Source: a virus. From it: a stretch of DNA of 29,531 nt. The stretch lies in the IMG/VR virus record IMGVR_UViG_3300017728_003333, positions 1 through 29,531 of that record; one strand, given 5' to 3'. The notes beneath the pieces were generated by a model. That model was not told where the DNA came from. It ran no database searches and was given only the letters and a program-made list of their open reading frames with translations. Position numbers and translations under genes: made by a program. Below, in pieces: positions 7,115-14,560 of this stretch. Position 1 is the stretch's first letter. Each line of letters begins with the position of its first letter.

Positions 7115-9748
7115 ATGTCACGAGCTACTAAGACTTTTATTGCTCCTGAAGAAATTACCCAGATCTTGGACCCCCAGATCGGTTTTAAACTTATATCCCA
7201 AAACCCACAGGCAGGAATCAGGCGACTGGAGGACCTAAACCTAATGGCACTATATAAAGTGGTTGAGGCATTCAACCTGGATGTTAAAATAAAAGACTAT
7301 AAAAAGAAGTCTAAACCAGTTTTAATTAAGGAGATACGGAAGAAGGCGAAGTTCATAGAACCATTCCTAATAAAGAACCCGGACCTTCTGAAAGACCAAC
7401 CGTTCTCTAAAATCGATGAACTATCAGTGCCCCAACTTCATAAACTTATACAAAAGTATAATGCTGAAACTGTTATTAAAGGTTATAAAAAACTAACTAA
7501 AGACCAGATGATAGAACAACTCCGGGCGAGGCTCCCCCATCTCGTCGCGCTACTTGAAACCAAACCGGGACCTATTAGTGCTCGGAAGGGTTATGGGGGA
7601 CAGATCGGGACGTCCGATCATGTCCGGATAGTTAAAGGGGGGCGTCGTTTTGGAAAATGGGTAGCAGGTACGAGGGTTCCCAAGAGGGCGCTGGATCCTG
7701 AAGATTATGGAGTTATTGGTGTTCCTACTAAAGATTTTTATCCAGGAGAAGAGTTCGAGCATAGTGGGGGTGCTTATGACGATTCCCGGGTTTATAATAT
7801 CCCACCGCCTGCTATTAGTTATGAGGAAGTCGGTGACGACCAGTTGGTTAGTCACCGCCCTATCGATATTAATGAAAAATTTAAATACAGGTTTGCCGAA
7901 GACCCAGACAAGAGAGATTCTGAATATAGTATTAGTACAACTGTTTTTAACCCATTCACCGTCTTTAATATTCTTGGAGATGAAAAAACTGAAGTCCAAA
8001 ATATTAGTGACGGGTTGGACCTGTACCAAGCATCCGGTGTTTTAATAACTTCACAGCAGATCGCTGAAGACAAAGCGATTGGAGGATTCGAAGATGATGA
8101 CCACCATGTGGTGGAGTTTACGGTCACCAAGATACACCGAGTTCTGGATGCGAAGGACGTTAGTCCCCGTTCTGGTGCTCGTGACGAATATCGGGGTGTT
8201 TCATTTATGTCTAAACCCAATAACAACTATGAGGGAAACCACTTCTCCAGCATCGCGCCCTACTTTAGATGGAAGGCACGCGACCCAAAAAGAACTATAG
8301 TTAAACTACTATGGAACGGAGACAAGGAGAAGGGATTAGTAGGTCTTACATCTGCTATAACTAAGATGCCTGGTTATGTGAATTGGGGGATGGTTTATAC
8401 TGATATAGAGACTAAAGTTAATGGAAAACTTGCCACTAAATATATTAAAGTATTCCCATATGATGAAATCGGAAGAGTAGTTATAGTCGCCGACAACTCG
8501 GACGGCGAAGACGGGGCATTCAACCCACAAGTAGGCAGATTAGAGCAAGTAGGCGTTGCTAATATATTCGAGAAAGCTGACTACTCAGTTAAAATGATTA
8601 AAGATTCTGGTTATTTTGAAACAGATGAGAAGTTAGAAACATATGATGACTGCTTAGACTTTTTAAAAAAGAATAACTTTCAATTATTTAGATTACAAGG
8701 CGAGACTCGCAGCGGATGGAATGGTAAAAGTCAGATGACGTACCGCGAGAGATTAGAAGAGCATGATACGGATATAGATAGCATGGGCAGTCGATTATAT
8801 AGTTTATTAAATAGTATTAGACGAAAATATAAAGTATCAGATGAAGGACCTGCTGGGAATGGCATGTACTTTAGTCCGATCGCCATAAAAGCGGAAAGCT
8901 CACTAAGAGAGTATTTTGAATACTTCCAGGCGGTCGACTATAAAGGTATAAAAGATGATACAGACACCCCATTCGAAAGGCGTTATGGTGACCCTAATGA
9001 TGACTTATTAGATGAACTACTGGTGGACGATACACAAGGACTGTCGAATCCGCCTGTGTCTCCGGTTTTTAAAAGGGCGGGCGGGGAGAAGCAGGGTTGG
9101 ACCGGTCCCCCGAGTCTCCGAGACCTCAAGGAATTCGCGCCAGATGATGACGTCCCAATGTACTCGGGCATCGTAGAGGCGATTTTTGAGGCAGCTGATA
9201 TATTCGGTGATGATGAGGAAACCATCAGAGTTGAACCAATAAAATATAAAGGACAGACATATTATATAGATGTTAATACTGGTGATGTATATGACCCCGA
9301 AACCTCTGAACCAGTGCCACTCAAGTACCTCGGTGAAGGGAATTTCGAGGAGCTGGCGGATTTTGTAGACCCTACCCCGGTGGAGACGGCACCAGAACCA
9401 GAACCAGACACGGCAGAACCACAACCAGCACCAGAACCAGAACGAGATATCGGAGACTGGAATAGAGGAGGAACAGATGACGAAGAAGAAGAGGAATTCA
9501 GATATGACAAACTCATAAAGGACGAAACAGGGGAGAAGTTCTTATTAGTGGATGGTGATGAGCTGGAGGCGATCCAGTCGGCAGATCCCGAGGACCGAGG
9601 GTACCATATCGATGGATTCTATTATGTTAAATCATCAGAGTCTAAAGATGGACCTGGTGATTATAGTTATGATGTTGTCCATAACGACAACCTATATAAA
9701 ACAATAACTACGCTCGGCGGTTTAGACAAGAAAAAATTTAAAAAATAA
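7115..9748 (+). CDS. Large SAP-like/acidic-tail protein (877 aa)
   Basis: Two related N-terminal motifs lie at about residues 43-77 and 104-138, each with LxxLxxxxxKxNxxxxIKxYKKxxKxxxIxxxR. They look like SAP/HeH-type DNA-binding helices, and the second resembles the N-terminus of the 166-aa protein at 23995. The central region (about 140-690) is unrecognised. The C-terminus has a YYIDVNTGDVYD element near residue 715, of a kind I have seen in large DNA virus proteins, followed by a Pro/Glu repeat tract (PEPEPDTAEPQPAPEPE) and an Asp/Glu-rich stretch. The ATG follows TATATATAAATG. Position between structural genes and the ATPase suggests a virion or DNA-packaging scaffold protein. Function is not assigned. 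Confidence 0.7.
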   Translation: MSRATKTFIAPEEITQILDPQIGFKLISQNPQAGIRRLEDLNLMALYKVVEAFNLDVKIKDYKKKSKPVLIKEIRKKAKFIEPFLIKNPDLLKDQPFSKIDELSVPQLHKLIQKYNAETVIKGYKKLTKDQMIEQLRARLPHLVALLETKPGPISARKGYGGQIGTSDHVRIVKGGRRFGKWVAGTRVPKRALDPEDYGVIGVPTKDFYPGEEFEHSGGAYDDSRVYNIPPPAISYEEVGDDQLVSHRPIDINEKFKYRFAEDPDKRDSEYSISTTVFNPFTVFNILGDEKTEVQNISDGLDLYQASGVLITSQQIAEDKAIGGFEDDDHHVVEFTVTKIHRVLDAKDVSPRSGARDEYRGVSFMSKPNNNYEGNHFSSIAPYFRWKARDPKRTIVKLLWNGDKEKGLVGLTSAITKMPGYVNWGMVYTDIETKVNGKLATKYIKVFPYDEIGRVVIVADNSDGEDGAFNPQVGRLEQVGVANIFEKADYSVKMIKDSGYFETDEKLETYDDCLDFLKKNNFQLFRLQGETRSGWNGKSQMTYRERLEEHDTDIDSMGSRLYSLLNSIRRKYKVSDEGPAGNGMYFSPIAIKAESSLREYFEYFQAVDYKGIKDDTDTPFERRYGDPNDDLLDELLVDDTQGLSNPPVSPVFKRAGGEKQGWTGPPSLRDLKEFAPDDDVPMYSGIVEAIFEAADIFGDDEETIRVEPIKYKGQTYYIDVNTGDVYDPETSEPVPLKYLGEGNFEELADFVDPTPVETAPEPEPDTAEPQPAPEPERDIGDWNRGGTDDEEEEEFRYDKLIKDETGEKFLLVDGDELEAIQSADPEDRGYHIDGFYYVKSSESKDGPGDYSYDVVHNDNLYKTITTLGGLDKKKFKK

Positions 9749-9759
9749 TATATATATAT

Positions 9760-10176
9760 ATGAATATGGAAATCGAGGACAAAGTGTTTAACAAGAAGAA
9801 ACGGGAACTAACAGACAAACAGAAGGAGGCACTCGCGAAAGGACGCGAGAAGGCAAAACAGAAGAGATTAACTAAGTTAAAAGACGCCGCCGATATTAAA
9901 GCGGCGAAGGAACAGAAGGCGGTTATTAAATCTAATGCTAAGAAAACCAGGTCAGAGCAGGCACGCGCCAGGGTCCAGGGAACTCAGCGGAAGAAGAAGG
10001 TGGAGTCCTTCCATAACTCTAAATATGATATCTTAGAGAATATGGAATCAGAAGCGGACTTTGACCAGCTCGAGAAGGCATTAAATATAGATGAAGATAT
10101 TATAGCAGATCGGTCCCGCCTCAAGTCATATCTCGGGGAGATGATTACCCAGAATGGAGGGCAATTGCCCTATTAA
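9760..10176 (+). CDS. Basic coiled-coil protein (138 aa)
   Basis: The first 90 residues are Lys/Arg/Ala/Gln/Glu-rich and probably helical (LTDKQKEALAKGREKAKQKR); the last 45 are acidic and look folded. It starts 12 bp after the 877-aa gene in a run of TATATATATATG. The N-terminal pattern resembles the small protein at 11219 (EEKAILKEKRAASLAKARAAKKQK), so the two may be related DNA-binding virion or core proteins. The 3' end overlaps the convergent gene at 10145-10375 by 32 bp. Confidence 0.7.
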   Translation: MNMEIEDKVFNKKKRELTDKQKEALAKGREKAKQKRLTKLKDAADIKAAKEQKAVIKSNAKKTRSEQARARVQGTQRKKKVESFHNSKYDILENMESEADFDQLEKALNIDEDIIADRSRLKSYLGEMITQNGGQLPY

Positions 10177-10375
10177 CGTCGCAGCGCATGTCGACTATAA
10201 TATCTATTAAATCCTGGTTATATTTATTTATATTTATTAATTTTAGTTTTAGTTGTTCGTTATCATCAATTTTTTTTAGATATAATGCTTTATATCTTTT
10301 CATATCCGCCTCGGCACGCTTATAGTCTTTTATTAGTTGTTCCACATCATCATAGTCAAAACTTAGATTACCCAT
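10145..10375 (-). CDS. Small coiled-coil protein, early-type promoter (76 aa)
   Basis: This is a helical, charged protein (KDYKRAEADMKRYKALYLKK, then DDNEQLKLKLININ), probably a coiled coil. No family is recognised. An AAAAATTGA element lies 42 nt upstream of its ATG, inside the 68-bp gap shared with the divergent packaging ATPase, so it is predicted to be expressed early while its neighbours are late. Its last 32 bp overlap the 3' end of the basic protein gene on the other strand. Confidence 0.65.
   Translation of the reverse strand: MGNLSFDYDDVEQLIKDYKRAEADMKRYKALYLKKIDDNEQLKLKLININKYNQDLIDIIVDMRCDVNRAIALHSG
10158..10171. terminator. Palindrome at convergent 3' ends
   Basis: AGGGCAATTGCCCT is a perfect 14-bp palindrome located where the stops of the convergent genes 9760-10176 and 10145-10375 overlap. 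As RNA it gives a 5-bp stem with an AATT loop on either strand. A bidirectional transcription end signal is plausible, but it is also coding sequence. Confidence 0.35.
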
Positions 10376-10416
10376 TTTAAATTATATTGTATAATTATCT
10401 TCAAGTAAAATTAAAA

Positions 10417-10424
10417 TCAATTTT
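10417..10424 (-). promoter_or_regulatory. AAAATTGA early-type promoter of the 10145-10375 gene
   Basis: TCAATTTT on the plus strand is followed by more T, giving AAAAATTGA on the minus strand, 42 nt from the ATG at 10375. On the other side, the ATPase start at 10444 has its own AT-rich late-type context (AATACTTATATG). Confidence 0.7.
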
Positions 10425-10443
10425 TTTTATAATTAATACTTAT

Positions 10444-11352
10444 ATGAAGGAAGAAGAAACCAACTCAAGAGATTTAACCGTCTACCCAATCAATATAGAT
10501 GAGGACAAGTTGGGAGAGGATGACTCTATGTATCCGCTGCCCAATAGAGTCCATTTTAATGTACTACTGGGTTCTATCCGGTCAGGGAAGTCTACTCTAT
10601 TAAACTCATTATACCTCAGTCCGAGGTTTATGGGGGGAGACAAGTATGATGTCCGGATTCTAATATCCAGCACCGCCGCCAACGACGTTCAAATGAAATA
10701 CATGACTGAAGAGTTCGATTATGTCTTCGAGGATTATACAGAAACACTATTAGAGGAGCTATTAGATATGATATCTAATGATACCCAGGACCGGCACTAT
10801 TTATTAGTTATAGATGATGCTATGGCGGAGAACGGGATTACCCAAAAGAAGGCGGGGAAACCAGACAAGTTTACTCAACTCATCACGAGGTATCGTCACG
10901 TGGGATCTAATGTTCTGGGTACCGAAGGGCGCCTCAGTATAGCAGTTGCTCTCCAGTTCTTTAAGTATCTCACCCCAACTATTAGAAACCAGATACAGGG
11001 TCTATTTTTGTGTGGTGCCTTCTCAGAACACGAGATCAAGAAGATCGCTGAGGCATATAGTTTTATGGGAGGCTCTGTTAAAGAGTTCCTTAGACTCTTT
11101 GAAGCGAGTAGGAAGGATGACTATGACTTCACATATATTAATGTTCCGCGATTAGAGATGTATAGAAATTTTAATGAGTTATTGTATTCAAAAAAAAATA
11201 ATTATAATATACATAACAATGCCGAAGAAAGTGAAGACAGAGGAAGAGAAAGCGATTTTGAAAGAGAAGAGGGCGGCAAGTCTCGCGAAGGCGCGCGCCG
11301 CCAAAAAGCAAAAGCAGTTAGACCAACTAAAGTCAGTACAAAACCAAAGTGA
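10444..11352 (+). CDS. A32-like/FtsK-HerA genome packaging ATPase (302 aa)
   Basis: This is the motor that pumps DNA into the capsid, a hallmark gene of PLVs, virophages and giant viruses. Walker A is GSIRSGKST (residues 43-51); Walker B is LLVIDD (120-125). A conserved downstream block, RYRHVGSNV ... LTPTIRNQ, fits the A32 family pattern with an Arg-Asn sensor. The start at 10444 is preferred over 10387 because the upstream 19 residues are encoded by AT-rich promoter-like DNA and 10444 has the usual TATATG context. The last 45 residues are highly charged and read in another frame over the gene starting at 11219, a 134-nt overlap. Confidence 0.92.
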   Translation: MKEEETNSRDLTVYPINIDEDKLGEDDSMYPLPNRVHFNVLLGSIRSGKSTLLNSLYLSPRFMGGDKYDVRILISSTAANDVQMKYMTEEFDYVFEDYTETLLEELLDMISNDTQDRHYLLVIDDAMAENGITQKKAGKPDKFTQLITRYRHVGSNVLGTEGRLSIAVALQFFKYLTPTIRNQIQGLFLCGAFSEHEIKKIAEAYSFMGGSVKEFLRLFEASRKDDYDFTYINVPRLEMYRNFNELLYSKKNNYNIHNNAEESEDRGRESDFEREEGGKSREGARRQKAKAVRPTKVSTKPK

Positions 11353-11452
11353 CATTAAGAAGGTTCAGGAAGCAGTCGCCGCCCAGGAGGAGGTAGTAGT
11401 TCAGAAACCAGTTGCCTCAACCAGAGTTCAGAAGAGGCAATATAAAATATAA
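11219..11452 (+). CDS. Small basic Lys/Ala-rich protein (77 aa)
   Basis: It starts MPKKVKTEEEKAIL and continues as a charged helix rich in Lys, Ala and Gln, ending KRQYKI. The start at 11219 (ATACATAACAATG) is chosen over 11174, which would add an Ile-rich leader from promoter-like DNA. The first 134 nt overlap the ATPase C-terminal tail in a different frame. Composition resembles the 138-aa protein at 9760; both could be DNA-condensing proteins of the virion. The family is unknown. Confidence 0.65.
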   Translation: MPKKVKTEEEKAILKEKRAASLAKARAAKKQKQLDQLKSVQNQSDIKKVQEAVAAQEEVVVQKPVASTRVQKRQYKI

Positions 11453-11462
11453 TATATAATAT

Positions 11463-11582
11463 ATGATAGACATCTGGCAGAGTCTAATATTAATGAACTT
11501 ATCTATATCTATTAGTCATCTATTCTATGAGTGCTGCTGTTGTATCAGTTGTCCAACCCGTGGGCGACAGGGTCCTCAATAA
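11463..11582 (+). CDS. Possible 39-aa hydrophobic/Cys-rich peptide
   Basis: ATG at 11463 follows ATAATATATAATATATG, the same start context as established late-type genes. The peptide has a hydrophobic helix (IDIWQSLILMNLSISISHLF) followed by ECCCCISC and a short basic tail, ending TAA at 11582. It overlaps the convergent pol/helicase gene by 38 bp. The order of an amphipathic or hydrophobic N-terminus then a CCCxxC cluster is also seen in the 64-aa protein at 14366. Membrane insertion or palmitoylation is possible. The short length leaves real doubt. Confidence 0.4.
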   Translation: MIDIWQSLILMNLSISISHLFYECCCCISCPTRGRQGPQ

Positions 11583-13935
11583 AGTTGAGTCCCGAGTCAG
11601 TCACCTCATCAGCAGTCACCGTCAACCCGAGGTCGATGAGATTATCTTTTAATAATGATGGATCTATAATATAACACTGACCATTTATCCCGGTCGGTTT
11701 ATGACTGGTGTGTCTGTCCACGACCCCATCTAATACTACCATCTCCCGCTTGAAGTCCTGGTTCTTCACCTTAGACTGGTAGTCCATGTCGCCGGAACTC
11801 TCACAGAATCTGGTGTACCCCTTATATAAATTACCGCATAAAACTATCCAGGAACCATTGCCCCGCCGCGCGATCTGACTATAGCACTGCGTGTGCTTAT
11901 CTATTAGGAGTTGCTCTAAGAACGCGTGGTAGTTCTTTATAGAGTTCTTCTTAGATCTGATTAGGAAGTCTGTCTGAGGTATGGTCGTCCGGTCGAAGTC
12001 GAATCCTGTTAGGTCCCGGTTCATTAGTTCTCTATATAATAATACTAAAGCATTAGGATTCCTCTGGGCGTTATAATATGGCGAATACTCTGCCTCAGTA
12101 TATCTCTTAGTAGCTGACTCAAAGAGGGCGAATCGTCTATTATCGTCGGTTATTCTGATGCCAGTGTTCTCCTCATTTAGAGTCATAATAAAACTGACAT
12201 AGTTTCGGTCGACTGAGAGGTTCTTGTATTTCTTTTTAATATTAATAGTCTTAGAAGTTATAGCACCCTTTAACTTCTCTATATTCCTGGCGTTGTCCAG
12301 TCCCTCTGGTTCATCTATATTAACTAATATCTTGTTCTCGATGGCATCATTAAAACTACCCCAGACCTCCCGCGCGGGGTCCCGTGTTTCAAAGACATAG
12401 TCCTCGCTCAGCATCCGCCCGAGCATCAGTATTAGATCCGACTTGCCGATGCCCTTCTTGCCCTTCAGCACGAGCATGACCTCAGACTTCTTAGTTGGAT
12501 TCTGGAATATATTCGCCAACCAGTTTAATATATAATTATAATTAATAGTCGACTGCGCCTGCCCCCGCTTGTCTGCGAACAGGTTAAATAAATACTTCTT
12601 TAAGTTCTGATAGTCTGCCTCATCGTCCTCAGTGATGTCCGGCTCAGTTAGGGAGTCAATCGCCGACTGGAACCCCCGGAAGGTATTAAAGAATTTTGGG
12701 GAACACTCATTAACGTCGGGCACGAACTTCTGGTCCTCATAGATCCGCTTGTTCGGATCCATTATCCAGTTCTCTATAAAGAGACTTGGATTCTTCTTCC
12801 CGGTGATACAATTAGTCCGGAACTCCCCCGCAGGTCCCCAGTCCACGTACATCTCTTTTAGAGCGCTACTGGATACAAATGTGTTCCCGTCGCCTCGTAG
12901 GATTAGGAACCCGTTCTGGAGTTTTATCTTAGCGACGCCCTCAGTGCCCTCGAACTGCTCTCTGAGTTCTAAGTAGGCAACCTTGTTCTCTTCTAACTGA
13001 GTCTCCTTATCGAGACTCAGTGCCGTCTGCCCGACGTTCTTAGGGAAGTCTATCATACTTTTAAATATGAACTTTATATTACTCTTCTCTACTTCTTTTA
13101 AGTAGTTGTTAAGATTGTCTAATGTCTGCCCGTCCCGCTTCTCCATAAAGAACCCGTCCATCATAGTGCCGCCGACGATCTCCTTATCGTTCTTTAAATA
13201 CTTGATCGCGAGAGAGAGGATCTTGTTCTCCATATTAAAGATATAGTGACTAAGTACCTTCCCCTTTATATTGTAGGGTTTATAGTCGCACTCCATCTGC
13301 TTCGCCTTCTTCTTGAGCGAGTGCTCGACTGCTTTAACCAGTTTAGGATTATTAGTATAGACCCAGTCCTGGAGTAGTTTTATCTCCTGGTCTAATGAAC
13401 CCTTTATAATGGTTTTCTTAGTAGAGAATAACTTTTTAATATAGTGCTGCTTACCCTCTGCTCTGTCTATAGTATTCCCCTTCTTCTTACACTGGAGCAT
13501 GTAGTTCATAACCCACTTAGACCGGTTGGATACATAGTCATCGAGCTTCTCACAGGGTAGACCCTCGCGCTCAGCGATCTCGTGTGCCATCGTGTACGCC
13601 GCGTTGACCATATCTACATCGCGGTAGTGCTTGAATGCCAGTGCGTTCCGCCAGCGTCTACTCAGCGCGCAGAGACCAGTTTTACAAAAGACCCTGCCCT
13701 GATAGGTAGCACCCTTCTGCTCGTAGAGTGGTGTATACTTGCCCGAGTCCTTACATGCCTTCCGGTAGATCTTCCGCATCTGCGCGAGGTCGCCAGCATC
13801 TGGTTTCTCGAAGTCGTGGTCCTGGTGGAGGACCTTATCAAGTAGTGCTATATTACATCTTTCGTAGGCAGGTATTATATCACTCATATAGTCATAATCA
13901 AATATATTATTTCCCGTGTTTAATAGTTTAGTCAT
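11545..13935 (-). CDS. Replication protein: SF3 helicase with N-terminal polymerase-like domain (796 aa)
   Basis: The C-terminal half is a superfamily-3 helicase: Walker A GKKGIGKS at residues 492-499, Walker B ILVNIDE at 536-542, motif C FIMTLNE at 582-588. The N-terminal half has YRDVDMVNA (104-112), then GKQHYIKKLFS (161-171), and GTMMDGFFMEK (256-266). Their order and spacing recall motifs A, B and C of the family-A-related TVpol domain of virophages and transpovirons. That assignment is inferred, but it would explain the absence of another polymerase. It could instead be the uncharacterised N-terminal domain of D5-like primase-helicases. An AAAAATTGA element lies 47 nt upstream, so early expression is predicted. 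It faces the putative origin region. Confidence 0.88.
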   Translation of the reverse strand: MTKLLNTGNNIFDYDYMSDIIPAYERCNIALLDKVLHQDHDFEKPDAGDLAQMRKIYRKACKDSGKYTPLYEQKGATYQGRVFCKTGLCALSRRWRNALAFKHYRDVDMVNAAYTMAHEIAEREGLPCEKLDDYVSNRSKWVMNYMLQCKKKGNTIDRAEGKQHYIKKLFSTKKTIIKGSLDQEIKLLQDWVYTNNPKLVKAVEHSLKKKAKQMECDYKPYNIKGKVLSHYIFNMENKILSLAIKYLKNDKEIVGGTMMDGFFMEKRDGQTLDNLNNYLKEVEKSNIKFIFKSMIDFPKNVGQTALSLDKETQLEENKVAYLELREQFEGTEGVAKIKLQNGFLILRGDGNTFVSSSALKEMYVDWGPAGEFRTNCITGKKNPSLFIENWIMDPNKRIYEDQKFVPDVNECSPKFFNTFRGFQSAIDSLTEPDITEDDEADYQNLKKYLFNLFADKRGQAQSTINYNYILNWLANIFQNPTKKSEVMLVLKGKKGIGKSDLILMLGRMLSEDYVFETRDPAREVWGSFNDAIENKILVNIDEPEGLDNARNIEKLKGAITSKTINIKKKYKNLSVDRNYVSFIMTLNEENTGIRITDDNRRFALFESATKRYTEAEYSPYYNAQRNPNALVLLYRELMNRDLTGFDFDRTTIPQTDFLIRSKKNSIKNYHAFLEQLLIDKHTQCYSQIARRGNGSWIVLCGNLYKGYTRFCESSGDMDYQSKVKNQDFKREMVVLDGVVDRHTSHKPTGINGQCYIIDPSLLKDNLIDLGLTVTADEVTDSGLNFIEDPVAHGLDN

Positions 13936-13981
13936 TTTGTTTTATTTTGTTTATAACTATATTTATAAAAACCTTCTCAAA

Positions 13982-13989
13982 TCAATTTT
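13982..13989 (-). promoter_or_regulatory. AAAATTGA early-type promoter of the pol/helicase gene
   Basis: TCAATTTT followed by a T run gives AAAAATTGA on the minus strand, 47 nt from the ATG at 13935. The imperfect palindrome CCCAAATTGGG lies about 46 bp further upstream (14035-14045). Confidence 0.7.
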
Positions 13990-14106
13990 TTTTTATTTTT
14001 ATTTTAACCGGTGAATCACTATAAAATCGACGATCCCAAATTGGGTATGACTGGTTCAATGAGTTCGGACTGACTACTATTAGAATCTGGATAGTAGGCG
14101 GTGAAA

Positions 14107-14120
14107 GCGGTGAAGATATT
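14107..14120 (+). repeat. Internal copy of TIR motif
   Basis: GCGGTGAAGATATT is identical over 14 nt to 29476-29489 in the right TIR and, inverted, to 106-119 in the left TIR. It is directly preceded by a second partial copy, GTAGGCGGTGAA (14094-14105), which matches 29472-29483, the sequence spanning the inner edge of the right TIR. Confidence 0.75.
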
Positions 14121-14183
14121 TTATGGTGCCAGATTACAAATATTAACCGGGTAGGTATAATGACTATGGTTTTAATAGTTGCC

Positions 14184-14196
14184 CGGTGAAGATATT
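14184..14196 (+). repeat. Second internal copy of TIR motif
   Basis: CGGTGAAGATATT is identical over 13 nt to the TIR inner motif, in the same orientation as the copy at 14107 and about 76 bp from it. Confidence 0.75.
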
Positions 14197-14263
14197 CAGC
14201 ACTTTTTAGAAACTTTCATCCAAAAATAAAATAAATAAATTTTTTTTTAAAATTTTTTTAATA

Positions 14264-14271
14264 TCAATTTT
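14264..14271 (-). promoter_or_regulatory. AAAATTGA element without a gene
   Basis: TCAATTTT gives TAAAATTGA on the minus strand. An ATG does occur at the usual distance (14219) but opens a frame of only seven codons. A transcript from here would read across both CGGTGAAGATATT copies toward the pol/helicase promoter. It may serve a non-coding RNA, mark a decayed gene, or belong to the origin. Confidence 0.45.
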
Positions 14272-14365
14272 ATTCAAATAGTTTCCGATTCGACCCGTCG
14301 TTTCTTCACCGCCTCAAGTATACCAGTATAACCCTCTACAGAATAAAATAAAGTGTCTATATATA

Positions 14366-14560
14366 ATGACTAAAACTATAGATATGATTAAAGCGGTATT
14401 CGAAGGTTTAACTAACTTAGTTAAAGTATTAAATATTAGATCTAAGTGCTGCTGTGAGAGTAGTTGCTCGCAGGAGCATGCTGAATATGAAGGACCGGAA
14501 TACGATCCGGTTAAAAAAAGATGGTTAGGTACTCGAGGATTAGATGGCGAGTTAGACTAA
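14366..14560 (+). CDS. Small Cys-rich protein (64 aa)
   Basis: The protein has an amphipathic N-terminal helix (MIKAVFEGLTNLVKVLNI) followed by SKCCCESSCSQEH and an acidic C-terminus. The ATG lies in TCTATATATAATG, a late-type context. The Cys cluster could bind metal or be acylated; the same arrangement is present in the possible 39-aa peptide at 11463. It overlaps the convergent gene 14552-15688 by 9 bp. The family is unknown. Confidence 0.6.
   Translation: MTKTIDMIKAVFEGLTNLVKVLNIRSKCCCESSCSQEHAEYEGPEYDPVKKRWLGTRGLDGELD

Larger units (their letters stand above)
13936..14365. other. Central non-coding region, candidate replication origin
   Basis: No ORF longer than about 10 codons is found here on either strand. 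It separates the divergent pol/helicase and 64-aa genes. It contains CGGTGAAGATATT at 14108-14120 and 14184-14196, GTAGGCGGTGAA at 14094-14105, CCGGTGAA at 14008-14015, and the inverse CTTCACCGCC at 14304-14313. All match the inner edge of the TIRs. It also holds CCCAAATTGGG (14035-14045), two A/T tracts and two AAAATTGA elements. Shared repeats next to the replication gene suggest binding sites for a replication initiator, that is, an internal origin. Confidence 0.5.

Noticed and set aside
7550-8029. 159-codon minus-strand ORF
   Set aside because: Antisense to the 877-aa gene with no promoter context.
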